Positions 30,340 through 40,488 of a stretch of DNA of 41,394 bases are shown one piece after another. The notes beneath the pieces are model-generated. The model was not told the DNA's origin. It searched no databases and worked only from the letters and a program-made list of their open reading frames with translations. Origin of the DNA: Chrysophaeum taylorii (taxonomy: Eukaryota; Sar; Pelagophyceae; Pelagomonadales; Pelagomonadaceae); NCBI GenBank assembly GCA_029834535.1, contig JAQMWT010000070.1, positions 1 to 41,394 on the forward strand. Direction: 5' to 3'. The translations under genes were made by a program, and so were the position numbers. How positions within the stretch are numbered: the stretch's first letter is position 1; every line of letters begins with the position of its first letter.

Positions 30340-30864
30340 ATGTCGTTGATAAGTCAAGCGCATCAGAAGACTAGTGCAATGAGGGAGCAGCAGCCCATAA
30401 ATGTGAACGCCAGTCGACGCAACAATGGAGTCGCGGCTCGATGGCTCGATGTTCTCAGCGAGTATCAGGATGGTACCATTCAGTCTAATAGCTGCACTGT
30501 GCAAGATTCAGGGCTAACTGAAGGGAACGTGTCTGACGAAAACGATGAGGCTGAAAGTGACGAAGAGACTTTTCCATCCGAAGAGTATTACTTCCATGAT
30601 GAGCCCAGGGAACCTCCTTCTTTGCTGGTGATCACGGAAGAGGCTTGGAAAGCGGAAGAGGGCCGCGGTACCGAGGTGCACAAGATTTCGCCGGCTATCC
30701 CCTTCCAAGGCGGAGTTCGGAGGTACGAGTACGAGTGCCCCGTTCTGCTTGGTGTTAATGATAAGTTGTTCGCAATCACCGTGGCACCACCGAAAGAGAG
30801 TGTCGCCAACAACACCGCCAACCCCAGCATCTCTTCTGATTTCGATAGCCGCAGACAGCAATGA
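30340..30864 (+). CDS. Acidic ORF downstream of gag remnant, unrecognised
   Basis: 174-codon ORF from the ATG at 30340 (MSLISQAHQKTSAMREQQ). The middle is strongly acidic (EGNVSDENDEAESDEETFPS) and the end reads RRYEYECPVLLGVNDKLFAI. Position after gag and the EYECPVLLGVNDKLF stretch could fit a gag-protease linker, but no DTG/DSG motif is present. It may not be an independent gene. Confidence 0.35.
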   Translation: MSLISQAHQKTSAMREQQPINVNASRRNNGVAARWLDVLSEYQDGTIQSNSCTVQDSGLTEGNVSDENDEAESDEETFPSEEYYFHDEPREPPSLLVITEEAWKAEEGRGTEVHKISPAIPFQGGVRRYEYECPVLLGVNDKLFAITVAPPKESVANNTANPSISSDFDSRRQQ

Positions 30865-32243
30865 ATACGGCTGGCTCTAGTTCGGATCATCGTGAAGATA
30901 AGGCAGTGGCGTATGACGGTGCGAAGTCTACTTGTTTGACGTACATCCCAGTTGCTATCTCTTCTCAAGCTGGTTCGGCGTACTCTATCATCGCTGCCAG
31001 GCTATATGGCATGGCTGACTCCCCGTATATTGATCGTATACTTCGGGTCTACTTTCTCCCCTTTGACCGGCATGCGCGTTTACAGGATATATCTGCCCGA
31101 CACCGCATGCCTGCTGACCTGGTGCTTCCATCTTTAGTCCTCGCCGACTCTTCTCAGGCTCCCTGTCCTCTGAACTTGAAAAGTGCAACGAGAGTACACC
31201 TGGAACATCTGTCTTTCTTAGTCACTGTTGTACGTTCTCAAACTAAGAGACAGTCAATATCAAGGCAGCTCCTTACAAGCCCATTCTGCACGCTGCGTCA
31301 CACTCGCTCATTCGACATACTTCTGAATATAACTCAAGTCCTGATGAAGCCAAATCACCATCCATATTTGATGAGATGCAATCCATCTCCACTTTTACCG
31401 ATGCTGAGCGGAGGGGTTTGCGAAGCTGCTCTCCTCTAAATACCCTCAGCTTTACTCCGAACTTACTGCCTTGACCGAAACGTCGTTAAACTACCCGCCT
31501 GAGGTTTCTCCAACCTTCGACCCCCCTTCGCAAATTACAACCAGCATACTTTCTAACCAGGACCTTGATGCTTCATCATCCCACGTGAAACATCTCACAC
31601 AGCATGCTGAGACATTTCAGGTGTCACTCGACCAACAGGCGCGGAAAATTCACACGTTGACTACGGGGAACGCTGTCTTACGCTCTGATTTGGAAAAAGG
31701 CATTGCCAATGTAAATACCCTTGAAAACCGGCTCTTCCCTCCTACTTCAAACACAAACGTACTTCTCGTGACACTACTCAAAGTGTGCGAACTCCTAAAC
31801 AGGCTCAATCTCGCTTTGAATGATCGACACGATGTGATGTATGGCATGCCTGACGACGCGCTTATCCAACTCAGAAAGGAATTAATCCAAACCACCCATC
31901 ACCCATCACTTCAACGAGCCGAATAGCTCCATGATCCATACACGATTCCCCACTCTGTTGAAGACCACCGGGTGAATTGCAATTGAGCACTCTCATCCCA
32001 CACGTCTTAAATCAGCTCCTCGCTCTCACTCACCGACTTATACCTCAGCATTGCTCTGCCAAGAGCGTTAACCCATCGCCTGACTCACACCATGAGGATG
32101 ATGATGTTCCAGCCATATGTGAGATTAAAGAGGATCGAGCAATCACATTATCTTCACCATCACCTTCACTTCCTTTTAAAGTTCCACTTGCTCTCGCCAA
32201 AAGCATGCAGAGTGTCACTTCGTTAACCAAGTCCAAACATTGA
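30865..32243 (+). pseudogene. Second copy of copia ORF3 (coiled-coil protein), decayed
   Basis: Plus-strand pieces in several frames match the layout of ORF3 of element A (2835-5829): FTDAERRGLR about 31395 corresponds to the QLSPEHQSSFKNVL region; 31471-31926 has a coiled coil (HAETFQVSLDQQARKIHTLT, DLEKGIANVNTLENRL) followed by LLKVCELLNRLNLALNDRHD; and 31977-32243 has TLIPHVLNQLLALTHRLIPQ, matching the LHTLTPDAAMSFLSSVMAPL end of the other copy. Here there is no Helitron insertion. The 5' two thirds are much damaged. Identity is at protein level and modest, but order and the shared downstream non-coding sequence support homology. Confidence 0.55.
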
Positions 32244-32655
32244 TTCGTCTTGGTGATGCCTTTTCCTCTGACTATCCTGAAGTTGTGCTACTTCATGTGA
32301 CTTCTGTTGGCGCACTCCTTCTTGCTCCTCTACGGCCTCTTCTTTCGTATCACGTTTCTCAAGAGACGCCAGGTTGCTCAGTATCAAGACATCTCGAGGG
32401 GGTCTGCTGACTCCTACCCTCATTCCGCCCGTTGAGAACACGATCTCTTCCTTACCCTTCTTCTTCCCTTCTACACGATCAAACAATCAAATGGTCCTCT
32501 GATTTGTGTCACGCTCATCATCATGGTCTAGCGCGGCCCGTCGGTATGTAGGATCACACGTTAAACTAGGTGTGTTTCTATGTATCGTCGGTCGTGTGCT
32601 GAGGCTAGGGGGACTTACCTCCCGTTCCCTGAACCTACCCTCCCATACTCGCACG
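32244..32655 (+). other. 3' untranslated region of second copia-like element
   Basis: Contains ACGATCTCTTCCTTACCCTT, TCCTCTGATTTGTG and CTCATCATCATGGTCTAGCG, all present in inverse orientation at 2740-2850. Ends at the conserved polypurine tract. Confidence 0.6.
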
Positions 32656-32666
32656 GTGAGACGGGA
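32656..32666 (+). other. Polypurine tract of second copia-like element
   Basis: GTGAGACGGGA directly before TGGTCCTGCAG; matches the tract at 2607-2617 (minus strand). Confidence 0.6.
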
Positions 32667-32740
32667 TGGTCCTGCAGCGACTTTATACCACTGCCTTGCG
32701 GAATTCGCTGCAGTGTTGTGTGATCAGTTGTGAAGATACT
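32667..32740 (+). repeat. Start of copia LTR, truncated
   Basis: Begins TGGTCCTGCAGCGACTTTAT and is similar to the first ~75 bases of the LTR at 2606 (shared ACCACTGC and GCTCTGCAG/GCTGCAG blocks). It then changes into unrelated sequence, so only the 5' tip remains. Confidence 0.5.
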
Positions 32741-33209
32741 GGTTATGAAAGTGGACCTAAATGTTTTGGTTATTTTGGTTAGCTTGGCATGATCGGGATC
32801 AAATGAAGGGGATATAGTCAATTTACGTAGATCATAGACGATTTTACACAAATGACTGTACAGCACATTATAAGTGCCAGCTGCGATAGCATTGGCGATC
32901 ATGTCACAACATAGATCAGGAGACAAAGACAAGAGAAAATGATGCGCTGTAAAGTTATTGGCGCGAGCCAATTCTCGTTGTGAATATTGCCGTAGGCGAC
33001 CAACGCGGGGATCAAAAATTAGCATGCTTGCAGACCCTCTGATGGTGGGAGTAGGGGGGGAATGCAGTGCACGTTAGCGCCCATTTTCCTGTCACTGGAC
33101 GATGTAGCCCAAGTGTCTGCTTTGAGACAGATGCATATCACACAATGCGAAAGAACGGTCGATAAACTCAAGGTAATTATCCTTGGGGTGGTGGATGAGT
33201 GAATCTTGC
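32730..33209 (-). pseudogene. Unrecognised minus-strand coding fragment
   Basis: A frame from the ATG at 33025 reads MLIFDPRVGRLRQYSQRELA and continues LSLSPDLCCDMIANAIAAGT and CKIVYDLRKLTISPSFDPDH before entering the copia LTR tip. Upstream, out of frame, NYLEFIDRSFALCDMHLSQS looks like more of the same protein. Helical, Gag-like in character, no known motif. Truncated at both ends by the neighbouring elements. Confidence 0.35.
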
Positions 33210-33394
33210 TAGAGATAGAAAATTCCATTTAGGGTTAGGCCCCCCCCCCCCTTAACCTCACATTCACACCTACAACCACTAAATCGCGGTGTCGCACACC
33301 GTGCTGCTCTTTGTGTCGTTAGAGGACAGGACGAAAGGCAGCACTACCACTGCCGCCATTCTTTACCAGAGGCACAGTGATTTTTACTGTTCTC
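33210..33394 (+). repeat. Left direct repeat (5' LTR, at least 185 bp)
   Basis: Starts TAGAGATAGAAAATTCC, followed by a telomere-like TTTAGGGTTAGG, a run of 12 C, then TTAACCTCACATTCACACC. Terminal TG is absent and the true right end cannot be seen because the matching copy is cut at the window edge; the LTR may extend towards 33600. Confidence 0.75.
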
Positions 33395-33616
33395 TAGGTT
33401 TGGACCCAGTCCGGTACTGGTAGAGAAACGTCCTCCGAAAGACATCGATCTCGATCGACGTCTCGGACAAAGGCTCGGAATTTCCAGGCAAGAGCAATCT
33501 CCTGATGTTCCTGGGAGTTATAAGACCGTAGTCAATTCTCATCGCTTGCTACTGGTGAAAAAGTGTGACAAAGTGTGAAAGGCAACCAACAACGCGCAAA
33601 ACGCAACCCGAAAACG

Positions 33617-34270
33617 ATGGCGACTCACGACCCACAAGTCCCGAGTCTGGAAGTAGCGACGCAATTCGCTACACAACAAGCTCACTGGCACCAGCTCCAA
33701 GCTAAGTTGCAACAGCTCAAAGCTAATTTCTTAGATCAACTCGCCGCCGATAACGCTGCCTTAAAAGCCAAAATCGCCGCTGATTACGCCGCTGAGTACG
33801 CTGTTCTAAGAGCCAAAATCACTGCCGCAATCGAAGCTCAAGACGAGCAACTCGATCAAGACGAGCAACTCGATCAAGACGAGCAACTCGATCAAGACGT
33901 GCAACTCGATCAAGACGAGCAATTCGAACAAGCTTCCCAACAAGCTTTTCATACGGCAACTCCCCTCGAGCACAAGCAAACTTCTCACGGAATCGCGACC
34001 CAAGACCTGATCATCTCGATGGTCACCCCCCCTCATGCCGACAACCCCACCGGATGTCAAACACCCCACGGCAAAGTCTCAGACCCCACTGCCTTCCCTC
34101 CGGACCCAGGCATAGCCAAGGTTACTCCACAACCTGGCACACCCCACATTCACGAGGACACTCCACCTTGTTCGAATATCGCACCAGCAATGTTGAACAC
34201 TCCACCACAAATAAACATTACTCCCTTCACTCCGCCAACCCCACCGGAGCCTCCACCTCCTTCGCTGGAG
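33617..34270 (+). CDS. Large LTR element ORF1, N-terminal coiled coil
   Basis: ATG at 33617 in good context (AAAACGATGG). The first ~110 residues form a heptad coiled coil (AHWHQLQAKLQQLKANFLDQ, NAALKAKIAADYAAEYAVLR) followed by five units of a DQDEQL hexapeptide repeat. A Gag-like role in particle assembly is possible. The same frame stays open to 35479, but from about 34270 the alternative frame carries the sensible protein, so I end the credible part here. Confidence 0.5.
33842..33933 (+). repeat. 18-bp tandem repeat, five units
   Basis: Unit GACGAGCAACTCGATCAA, nearly perfect, in frame and encoding DEQLDQ. Instability here would change the coiled-coil tail length by six residues per unit. 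Confidence 0.95.
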
Positions 34271-35352
34271 CCAAACTCCCCACTATTGGCGACTCCCGCT
34301 ACACCATCTATACAAATTCCCCAACATCATCGTCAACCCCACGCCGCACCACTCATCTCCTTGATGATCATGCCATATACGGCCATGACGGCCCCGGCAC
34401 CTTCATCCCTGACCAAGCCCCCACCGCGGCTCAAGCTCATGCCGCCCCTCTGTCGGATTCCCTTGTCCGATATCCATAATCTTCCGCAAGTCACTCTCCT
34501 CCGGACTTTCCTCTCCATCCACAAGACCATGCCACCTACGGCCACGACGGCCCCGGCACTTCCATTTCTACCACAGCTCCTTCCGCGGCTCAAGTTCCTG
34601 CCGCCCAACCATCGGACCCTCCTGACAGACCTTCATCACCTTTCGAAAGTCGCTGTTCCCCCGATTTGCCCCTCCACCCGCGTGACTATGCATTCCACGA
34701 CTACGACCATTCCTCCGTCCCCACTCAAGCAAACACCCACCTCCTTTCTCAAAGTTCCAATGCACCTCCGTCTGAGCTCCAACGCGAGTTGGCCACAACT
34801 AAGGCTGCACTCCGCTCCCAAGCCGCTGAATTGGCCGCAACCAAGGCCATGCTCATTCGCAAGGATGACGCTTTGTCCTCCACAGCCAACAAACTCATCA
34901 TCACCGACGCCGCCCTGGCTATCGCCACTGCCCAGCTCGCCATCCAAGCCGACGAACTGGTCTCCACCCACACCGAACCCCATCTCACCCACACCCAGCT
35001 CAAGGCACTCGAAACTGACCACGCTGACATCCGCAGCTCCCACCTTGAAACCAACGCCGCCCTCAACAAAATCATTCTCACCTCCTTGGATGCCACCCAC
35101 CCCACCCAAGATGCTGCATCGCATCTTTCACCTCCTTTCCCCATCCACAACCAACCCTCATCCCCTTCCGAACCAACCTCCAATGCCTCTCCCCCGATTC
35201 TCCCCGAGTATCATCACCACCTCCACGGATGCCCCGGACCTGGTTCTCCTGGTTCACCACCCACTCCGTCTCTCTGTTCTCAACCCCCCCCCCATCTCTG
35301 GCCCCTCCTCCTCCTCTACCCACTCACTCTTCGCCTCTTTGGCACCCCCTGA
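34270..35352 (+). pseudogene. Large LTR element ORF1 continuation in shifted frame: YGHDGPG repeats and coiled coil
   Basis: In the +1-shifted frame (open 34054-34479, then 34480-35352 after one TAA at 34477-34479) the protein has two copies of DHA(I/T)YGHDGPGT(F/S)I, with AAQ(A/V)(H/P)AA after each, then a coiled coil at about 34776-35080: ELQRELATTKAALRSQAAEL and AALAIATAQLAIQADELV. The regular heptads in this frame, and only low-complexity proline/threonine in the other, show it is the real one. Thus an indel between about 33950 and 34270, plus the stop, split ORF1. Confidence 0.5.
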
Positions 35353-35424
35353 ACCCCTTTGCACCCGCTCGCCTTATCAGCTACCTGGTTCATTCCAACT
35401 CGACCACATCCCCGCGTCCGAGTT

Positions 35425-35435
35425 GCGAGGGCGTA
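35425..35435 (+). other. CGAGGGCGTA motif, copy 1
   Basis: GCGAGGGCGTA, part of a recurring sequence (GAGTT..TGCGAGGGCGTA) whose last copy abuts the 3' LTR. In the long ORF frame it encodes ELRGR. Confidence 0.6.
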
Positions 35436-35479
35436 CATTCAACACCGGCGACCGTACCCCTACCTCCAGCGACGATTAA

Positions 35480-35781
35480 CACGTGCAAAGTCCCATCAAG
35501 AATCAAGACAACCAACATACAGAATCGACAAGAACCGAATTATCAAAAGACAGCTCTTTCCCTGATGGTCATGCTCACCATCATGCTGCCAAGACATGCA
35601 TAAGGGCATCTTCTCTCCTCGGGCACAACGGCCCAGGAAGCAATCTTGTCGAAGAAACACCAAGCCACCTCGTTCCCACTTTCGACTAGTCAAAGAACAA
35701 GACACCTCGTGATGCTCCGAGTATTATGCCTACATCGACTATGGCAACCACACCCAAGAACCTAAGGCTCCGCCGTATTCC
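35480..35781 (+). other. Spacer between ORFs of large LTR element
   Basis: Contains a short open frame (35483-35689) with LGHNGPGSNLVEETPSH, reminiscent of the YGHDGPG repeats upstream, so it probably is degenerate coding sequence of the same element. Confidence 0.35.
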
Positions 35782-37101
35782 ATGCACCGGGCACAAGAGC
35801 CGCAGGCCACTGACAACATCCCCTCTGATTCAGCCCCCTGGTATGATGCATACAGCGAAGAAACAAGACCCACTTCACTAGTCTCGAAGATGGTCTCCTC
35901 GACCATTCCAGATCAGCCGCCTGATCCAAGCACCACCAATGACCCCGCAATGCCGAATCCACAAGGACAAGACACGCTGTCAACGGTCCCACGGTCACCA
36001 TACTCGCAGGCACTCACCGCACCTGCAGGTATCAGCTCAGATTCACAAGGCATTCCCGACTTGTTCGATATCTCTCGATCAGCAGCTCCAGATCACTTCG
36101 AAGCTGGTTCCGCCTCGCCGCCTCCCCTCCTCGAAGACAGGCGCGCACTGCCGCTCACCGGCGCTTGCTGCTGCACCCACCATCCACCTTCTCGGTCGGA
36201 TGCACTGGATGACACTGCTCAGCAGGTTGCATGGACCCATCTGCGACCACCATGTAACGATTTGATGGGTGTCTTCGCACGAGCACCAGTCGCAGCACCT
36301 GATCACCCGCTCCCCAACTTTCGGTCAGAGGACACAATCCTTTCGACTGCCGATCCTTATGTCTTACCGCGACCAAGCCTCTGGAAACCTTTCCCCATGG
36401 ATGCAGTAACAGACAAAGATTTCGAGAGTTCCGAACGACCCGATCAGCCGCGAACTATGCACGATCCCATTGCGACCACTTCGGTCCTGTATGTCCCCTT
36501 GCATAGCTCTCTTCTGGACGCCACACGCTTGCGCTGCCTCCGGAAAATCGACGTTGCGCTCTCAGGAAACATTCTCCGCGCACTATGCACAGACTCGCTT
36601 CAACTGAACCACTTCTGTAAGCATTTTCGCATCACTGGAATGCACGACAAACGTTCCACTCCAGCTGCCGGCTCCACCACAAACATGCATCCAAGTCACG
36701 TACGTTGCGTCCCTCAAAAGCGTCTTATCGCTCTGCACGTCACTCCTCATTTGAGGACGCATGTCACATGCCCGCACCTTCGAATGCTCTACACGCCTAA
36801 GGGCAACCCTGGTCACTCCGGCACTCACCGCTCTGGTCCCAGCATCTCCGCTATTGAGGATGCACCCAGCAGGACTGACCCTTACATCGCCCTTGGTTCT
36901 ACTGCACTCTCCTTCGGCGACCCCTCTTTTCGAATTCCCGCACTGGACCCCAAGCATTTCAGGCCGGATACTCTCCACCACGGGATCTCAGCTCACGCGC
37001 CCATCTGCCCTACCTTGCAGACAGGTCAGCCGCGAGCCACACTCCTTTTTGGCACTGACTTCGGACCACCCGCATCACGCGCTTTCGCTCTTGGAGCATG
37101 A
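35782..37101 (+). CDS. Large LTR element ORF2, low-complexity, unrecognised
   Basis: 439 codons from the ATG at 35782 (MHRAQEPQATDNIPSDSA). Rich in Ser, Thr, Pro, His and Asp with few long helices; predicted to be largely disordered. No metal-binding, protease or polymerase motif. C-rich plus-strand composition depletes stop codons, so the length alone is weak evidence for coding; it overlaps the next ORF by 341 bases in another frame. Part of it may be shadow. Confidence 0.35.
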   Translation: MHRAQEPQATDNIPSDSAPWYDAYSEETRPTSLVSKMVSSTIPDQPPDPSTTNDPAMPNPQGQDTLSTVPRSPYSQALTAPAGISSDSQGIPDLFDISRSAAPDHFEAGSASPPPLLEDRRALPLTGACCCTHHPPSRSDALDDTAQQVAWTHLRPPCNDLMGVFARAPVAAPDHPLPNFRSEDTILSTADPYVLPRPSLWKPFPMDAVTDKDFESSERPDQPRTMHDPIATTSVLYVPLHSSLLDATRLRCLRKIDVALSGNILRALCTDSLQLNHFCKHFRITGMHDKRSTPAAGSTTNMHPSHVRCVPQKRLIALHVTPHLRTHVTCPHLRMLYTPKGNPGHSGTHRSGPSISAIEDAPSRTDPYIALGSTALSFGDPSFRIPALDPKHFRPDTLHHGISAHAPICPTLQTGQPRATLLFGTDFGPPASRAFALGA

Positions 37102-37945
37102 CACGCTTTTCGATGCTCTCCGCGTCACCGCCTCTAACACCACGACACTCGTCATTTCCACCGACACTCCGCGCCGCAACGTATCTCACGACCTTCAGAT
37201 CACCAACATAAGTCGCTCGCGCCCGCACCACGTCGCGCACGCCTTACGAGGGCGTATTTCAATTGGTGACCTCACAGGTCTTTCGATGCATTTTCCGACG
37301 TCCGACTTTGAACTTACGAGTTACTTTATGGCAATCCCCAATGCCAAGACGTCTGAAGCTGCGCAATCATGTCTCTGGAACTCCAAAGCAACAGAAACTG
37401 CCAGACAAGAGAGCACTCAGCTCTCAACAGCTGCTCAACAGCTACTTAAAGTCTCGCACATAGCAACGAGTACTATCTCGCAGTCTCTATTGGACGACAA
37501 GACGAAAGATAAGACCACAACGGCCAGCTACACCAGCCAGCTCATTGATGTAGCAGACGAGACAACGCAAACCAACTGCACAGCACGGTTCCAGACTATG
37601 CAGACGATGCTCAGGTCCAACGCTCAATTACTCGACCACGCAAACGTTCTGTCACCTGACCTTGCACTGCTACTGGCTCCTGTCTCATTCATAGCTGATG
37701 CACCCCATCCGATGGACCAATCCTTAAGATATGTCCCGCTCGCAGAAGCACCACCACAGGACACAAAGGTACATCATGAAGACACAGGTAAGCGCACCAC
37801 GATCATGCGCACAAGCTCATTGCGCCTATCCGATCACGACGAGACGAAGCTACAGCTTTGCTTGACCCCTTCGCCTCTGGAAGACAAAGGCCGCCTCTCA
37901 GCCCCCAGGCACCTGACCCTTCCCTGTCGCTGCAATCCGTATTAG
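36761..37945 (+). CDS. Large LTR element ORF3-like frame, unrecognised
   Basis: 394 codons from the ATG at 36761. The downstream half looks more protein-like: TSDFELTSYFMAIPNAKTSE and ESTQLSTAAQQLLKVSHIAT, then DHANVLSPDLALLLAPVSFI, with amphipathic helices, suggesting real coding from about 37200. It contains ALRGRISIG at the second CGAGGGCGTA motif. No known domain. Confidence 0.35.
   Translation: MSHARTFECSTRLRATLVTPALTALVPASPLLRMHPAGLTLTSPLVLLHSPSATPLFEFPHWTPSISGRILSTTGSQLTRPSALPCRQVSREPHSFLALTSDHPHHALSLLEHDTLFDALRVTASNTTTLVISTDTPRRNVSHDLQITNISRSRPHHVAHALRGRISIGDLTGLSMHFPTSDFELTSYFMAIPNAKTSEAAQSCLWNSKATETARQESTQLSTAAQQLLKVSHIATSTISQSLLDDKTKDKTTTASYTSQLIDVADETTQTNCTARFQTMQTMLRSNAQLLDHANVLSPDLALLLAPVSFIADAPHPMDQSLRYVPLAEAPPQDTKVHHEDTGKRTTIMRTSSLRLSDHDETKLQLCLTPSPLEDKGRLSAPRHLTLPCRCNPY
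37246..37256 (+). other. CGAGGGCGTA motif, copy 2
   Basis: ACGAGGGCGTA, encoding LRGRI in the local open frame; 1821 bases after copy 1. Confidence 0.6.
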
Positions 37946-38136
37946 CACAGACGATCTCGCCTCCCTGCACGACTGCAGATCAGGCACAAGCCAATGTCAG
38001 CACTCTGCAGAGTTATGCGCACCCGCTGGAATCTTACCAGCACGGCTACCTCAGCCAGTCAGGTCACTGCACCACCTCGGTCTCCCCTGACACCAGGTCG
38101 ACGTATCGCTCATTCGCGACCACCTCAAGTCATCTA

Positions 38137-40488
38137 ATGGACGACTATGATCTCGAGCATGAACTCATTGCAACGCTTGAGTCATACCCAAGAAGGAATC
38201 CTACTTTGGAGTCACCTCAACCACTCCCACAGGAACTTTGGCCACCAGACGCCACCCATGTGCTCGTGGTTTCTCCATTGGTTTCCTCCAAAGCATTTGA
38301 CTGCAGCAGAGACAAAATAAAACCTCCCCATGCGACTATAACCGCATTCTCGTTTGGGACACAAGCATTTACTTCATGTCATTTGTTTACGCCCATAGTA
38401 CCGCGACACACGGCAACCAATATAGAAGTGGACTGCGTTCCACCCTCATCTCTGAGCGCCACCCCCGACATGCTGCTCCCGGCACTACTAGCCAGTCCCA
38501 TCACGTCTGATTCAGCTCCCATCGCTTTGTATGACGTCATATGTCATATTCCGATTAAAGCCCAGACACCGCACAGGCTACAATGCACTCGCGACGGCAC
38601 GCTCACCGCCCCTCTCGGTTTAGACTACAAACATTGCGCCATACCCATGGTACACTCACAGTCAACTGAGACGCACGCTCGCTTGTCGCACAGTACGATG
38701 CCCAAACACCTTTTGATTCATGATACGCAGAACACTGTCGTCTCAGCCACCGCTGAAGCGCCTCCTCCGACCGCCGCCCGGCTCTGCGCTCGTTTCGCAA
38801 TCATGGTCTCTCGGTCTCACCGGCAATTCGAAGATTTCACCCAGTTCGAATTACGAGGGCGCATTAGTTTTCCACCGACGACAAGATTCGTTTCGATTCG
38901 TATCAGTCATGCCTCCTATGGCTACTCTGGCTACATCGGAACTCAATTCAAGGCACGTACCGAAGTCCCTCTTTCTAAGGACCTCTGTCACACGCCAAGA
39001 CCTGATGAGTATTCGTCGTTCCTCCCCGCTTCAACGCGACTCCCGACGACCAAATCCCCGACGATTTGTGATGACACTAAGTTCCGTCATCAATGCAATT
39101 CAGAGCCTCCCACGCTCCTCCGTCAGTCTCCCGCAGGTCACACCTCTCAAGTTGCAGCATTCCACCCTCGCTCGATTTTATCCAGCATGCTGCCGTATAC
39201 AAACGAAGTTCAGTCACGCCAACGCCACACGTCGCAGTTATCGCTAGTCTCGCGCAATAAATACCCGCCACCAAATGATAGCCGCACGCAGAGTCCTTTA
39301 CTCACCTCTCTTCACGTCCCTCCCAGTACTATGCTTGACGTTGAAGCTCTGCACCACTATGGTTCGGTTACAACACAACTTCACGCGAAATCCTCGTCCA
39401 GTTCTGATCATATCTCGCATCTGTCGACATTGTTATCGGAATCATGCTTCGGACACAGCTCAGACAGCACTAGCGTATTACGCTCTTATGACGCACTCGG
39501 TTCGCTCCTCTCCGTTCGCACTGCAGGTTCCATCTTGCAGAACTCTGAGCCCAACAGCCGCCATTGCGTTTCGCACCCAGTCGACGCTTTCCGTAGCACC
39601 CGCGAGGATAACGCCCAATCTCCACAGGTTGGACACGCGCTCTGCTCTCCGCATTCCACCGAATCTCACTGCCGCACACCGCTAGCCCCACCCAGTTGTG
39701 TTACGAATCAAGGGAAGTTAACTGCCATGACTATTCACTTCTTCATTCCCACACACTCGCTGCTAGCCACAGTCTCGCATGACTCATTGCCGGACAGTTC
39801 TCGCATTATGGACAGGACCTCACATCATGTTCATTCTTCGGACATCCCCCGTCCACAGATCAATCCTCTCTTGAAACATACGCTCCCTACACGTTGTAAA
39901 CTGTACAGCTCTCGCATATCGACAACACCCTTCTGTCGAATGTCTCCCCTTTCAGTCACTGCACGATTCACCAGGGATGCACCACGCTCCCTCGCGCTTG
40001 TACATCAAGGGAAGTTTGATTCTGGAGAAAACGCTTCGTTTGATTCTGATGAAAACGACTCCGGACATGAAATGAATAGATCAGTCGATTGTCACAGTTC
40101 AGGATTACTTTGCAACATAGAACACGAAAGATGCGACTTTGACCATACCTTCGAAGTCAACTCTCCCCCTGGCACGGACACTATCTTCAAGCAGTCCATC
40201 GCCTTCAGGCATTTCTTCTGTTGCCCGACTCTTCTGCATTTTCTGCACAGGGCACCGACTCGTCAGCACAGGACACACGCCTGTATCCACCATCATACGC
40301 GATACACTCGCAAACCTCAGTCTCCGCCCAATCATCTTTCGATGATAGCCACTGGCGACTTACACGAGACTACGAACCCAAGCTACAGAAAATTTGGAGT
40401 TTTCATATTTATGGGCACCTCCAGACAACTTTATCCCGATATCCTCATCGCGCTACGATTATCCGCATATTATTTTAGACGCTCATAG
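38137..40488 (+). CDS. Large LTR element ORF4, long unrecognised frame
   Basis: The frame is open from 37858 but the first ATG is at 38137 (MDDYDLEHELIATLESYP), giving 783 codons. Composition is Ser, His, Thr, Pro and Leu rich, with scattered Cys and no recognisable catalytic motif. It contains FELRGRISF at the third CGAGGGCG motif, and an acidic stretch SGENASFDSDENDSGHEMNR near 40020. The length exceeds what chance would normally give, but biased base composition makes this uncertain. No similarity to RT, integrase or envelope proteins is evident to me. Confidence 0.4.
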   Translation: MDDYDLEHELIATLESYPRRNPTLESPQPLPQELWPPDATHVLVVSPLVSSKAFDCSRDKIKPPHATITAFSFGTQAFTSCHLFTPIVPRHTATNIEVDCVPPSSLSATPDMLLPALLASPITSDSAPIALYDVICHIPIKAQTPHRLQCTRDGTLTAPLGLDYKHCAIPMVHSQSTETHARLSHSTMPKHLLIHDTQNTVVSATAEAPPPTAARLCARFAIMVSRSHRQFEDFTQFELRGRISFPPTTRFVSIRISHASYGYSGYIGTQFKARTEVPLSKDLCHTPRPDEYSSFLPASTRLPTTKSPTICDDTKFRHQCNSEPPTLLRQSPAGHTSQVAAFHPRSILSSMLPYTNEVQSRQRHTSQLSLVSRNKYPPPNDSRTQSPLLTSLHVPPSTMLDVEALHHYGSVTTQLHAKSSSSSDHISHLSTLLSESCFGHSSDSTSVLRSYDALGSLLSVRTAGSILQNSEPNSRHCVSHPVDAFRSTREDNAQSPQVGHALCSPHSTESHCRTPLAPPSCVTNQGKLTAMTIHFFIPTHSLLATVSHDSLPDSSRIMDRTSHHVHSSDIPRPQINPLLKHTLPTRCKLYSSRISTTPFCRMSPLSVTARFTRDAPRSLALVHQGKFDSGENASFDSDENDSGHEMNRSVDCHSSGLLCNIEHERCDFDHTFEVNSPPGTDTIFKQSIAFRHFFCCPTLLHFLHRAPTRQHRTHACIHHHTRYTRKPQSPPNHLSMIATGDLHETTNPSYRKFGVFIFMGTSRQLYPDILIALRLSAYYFRRS
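38853..38863 (+). other. CGAGGGCGCA motif, copy 3
   Basis: ACGAGGGCGCA preceded by CAGTTCGAATT, similar to GAGTTCAATCT before copy 4. Confidence 0.6.
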
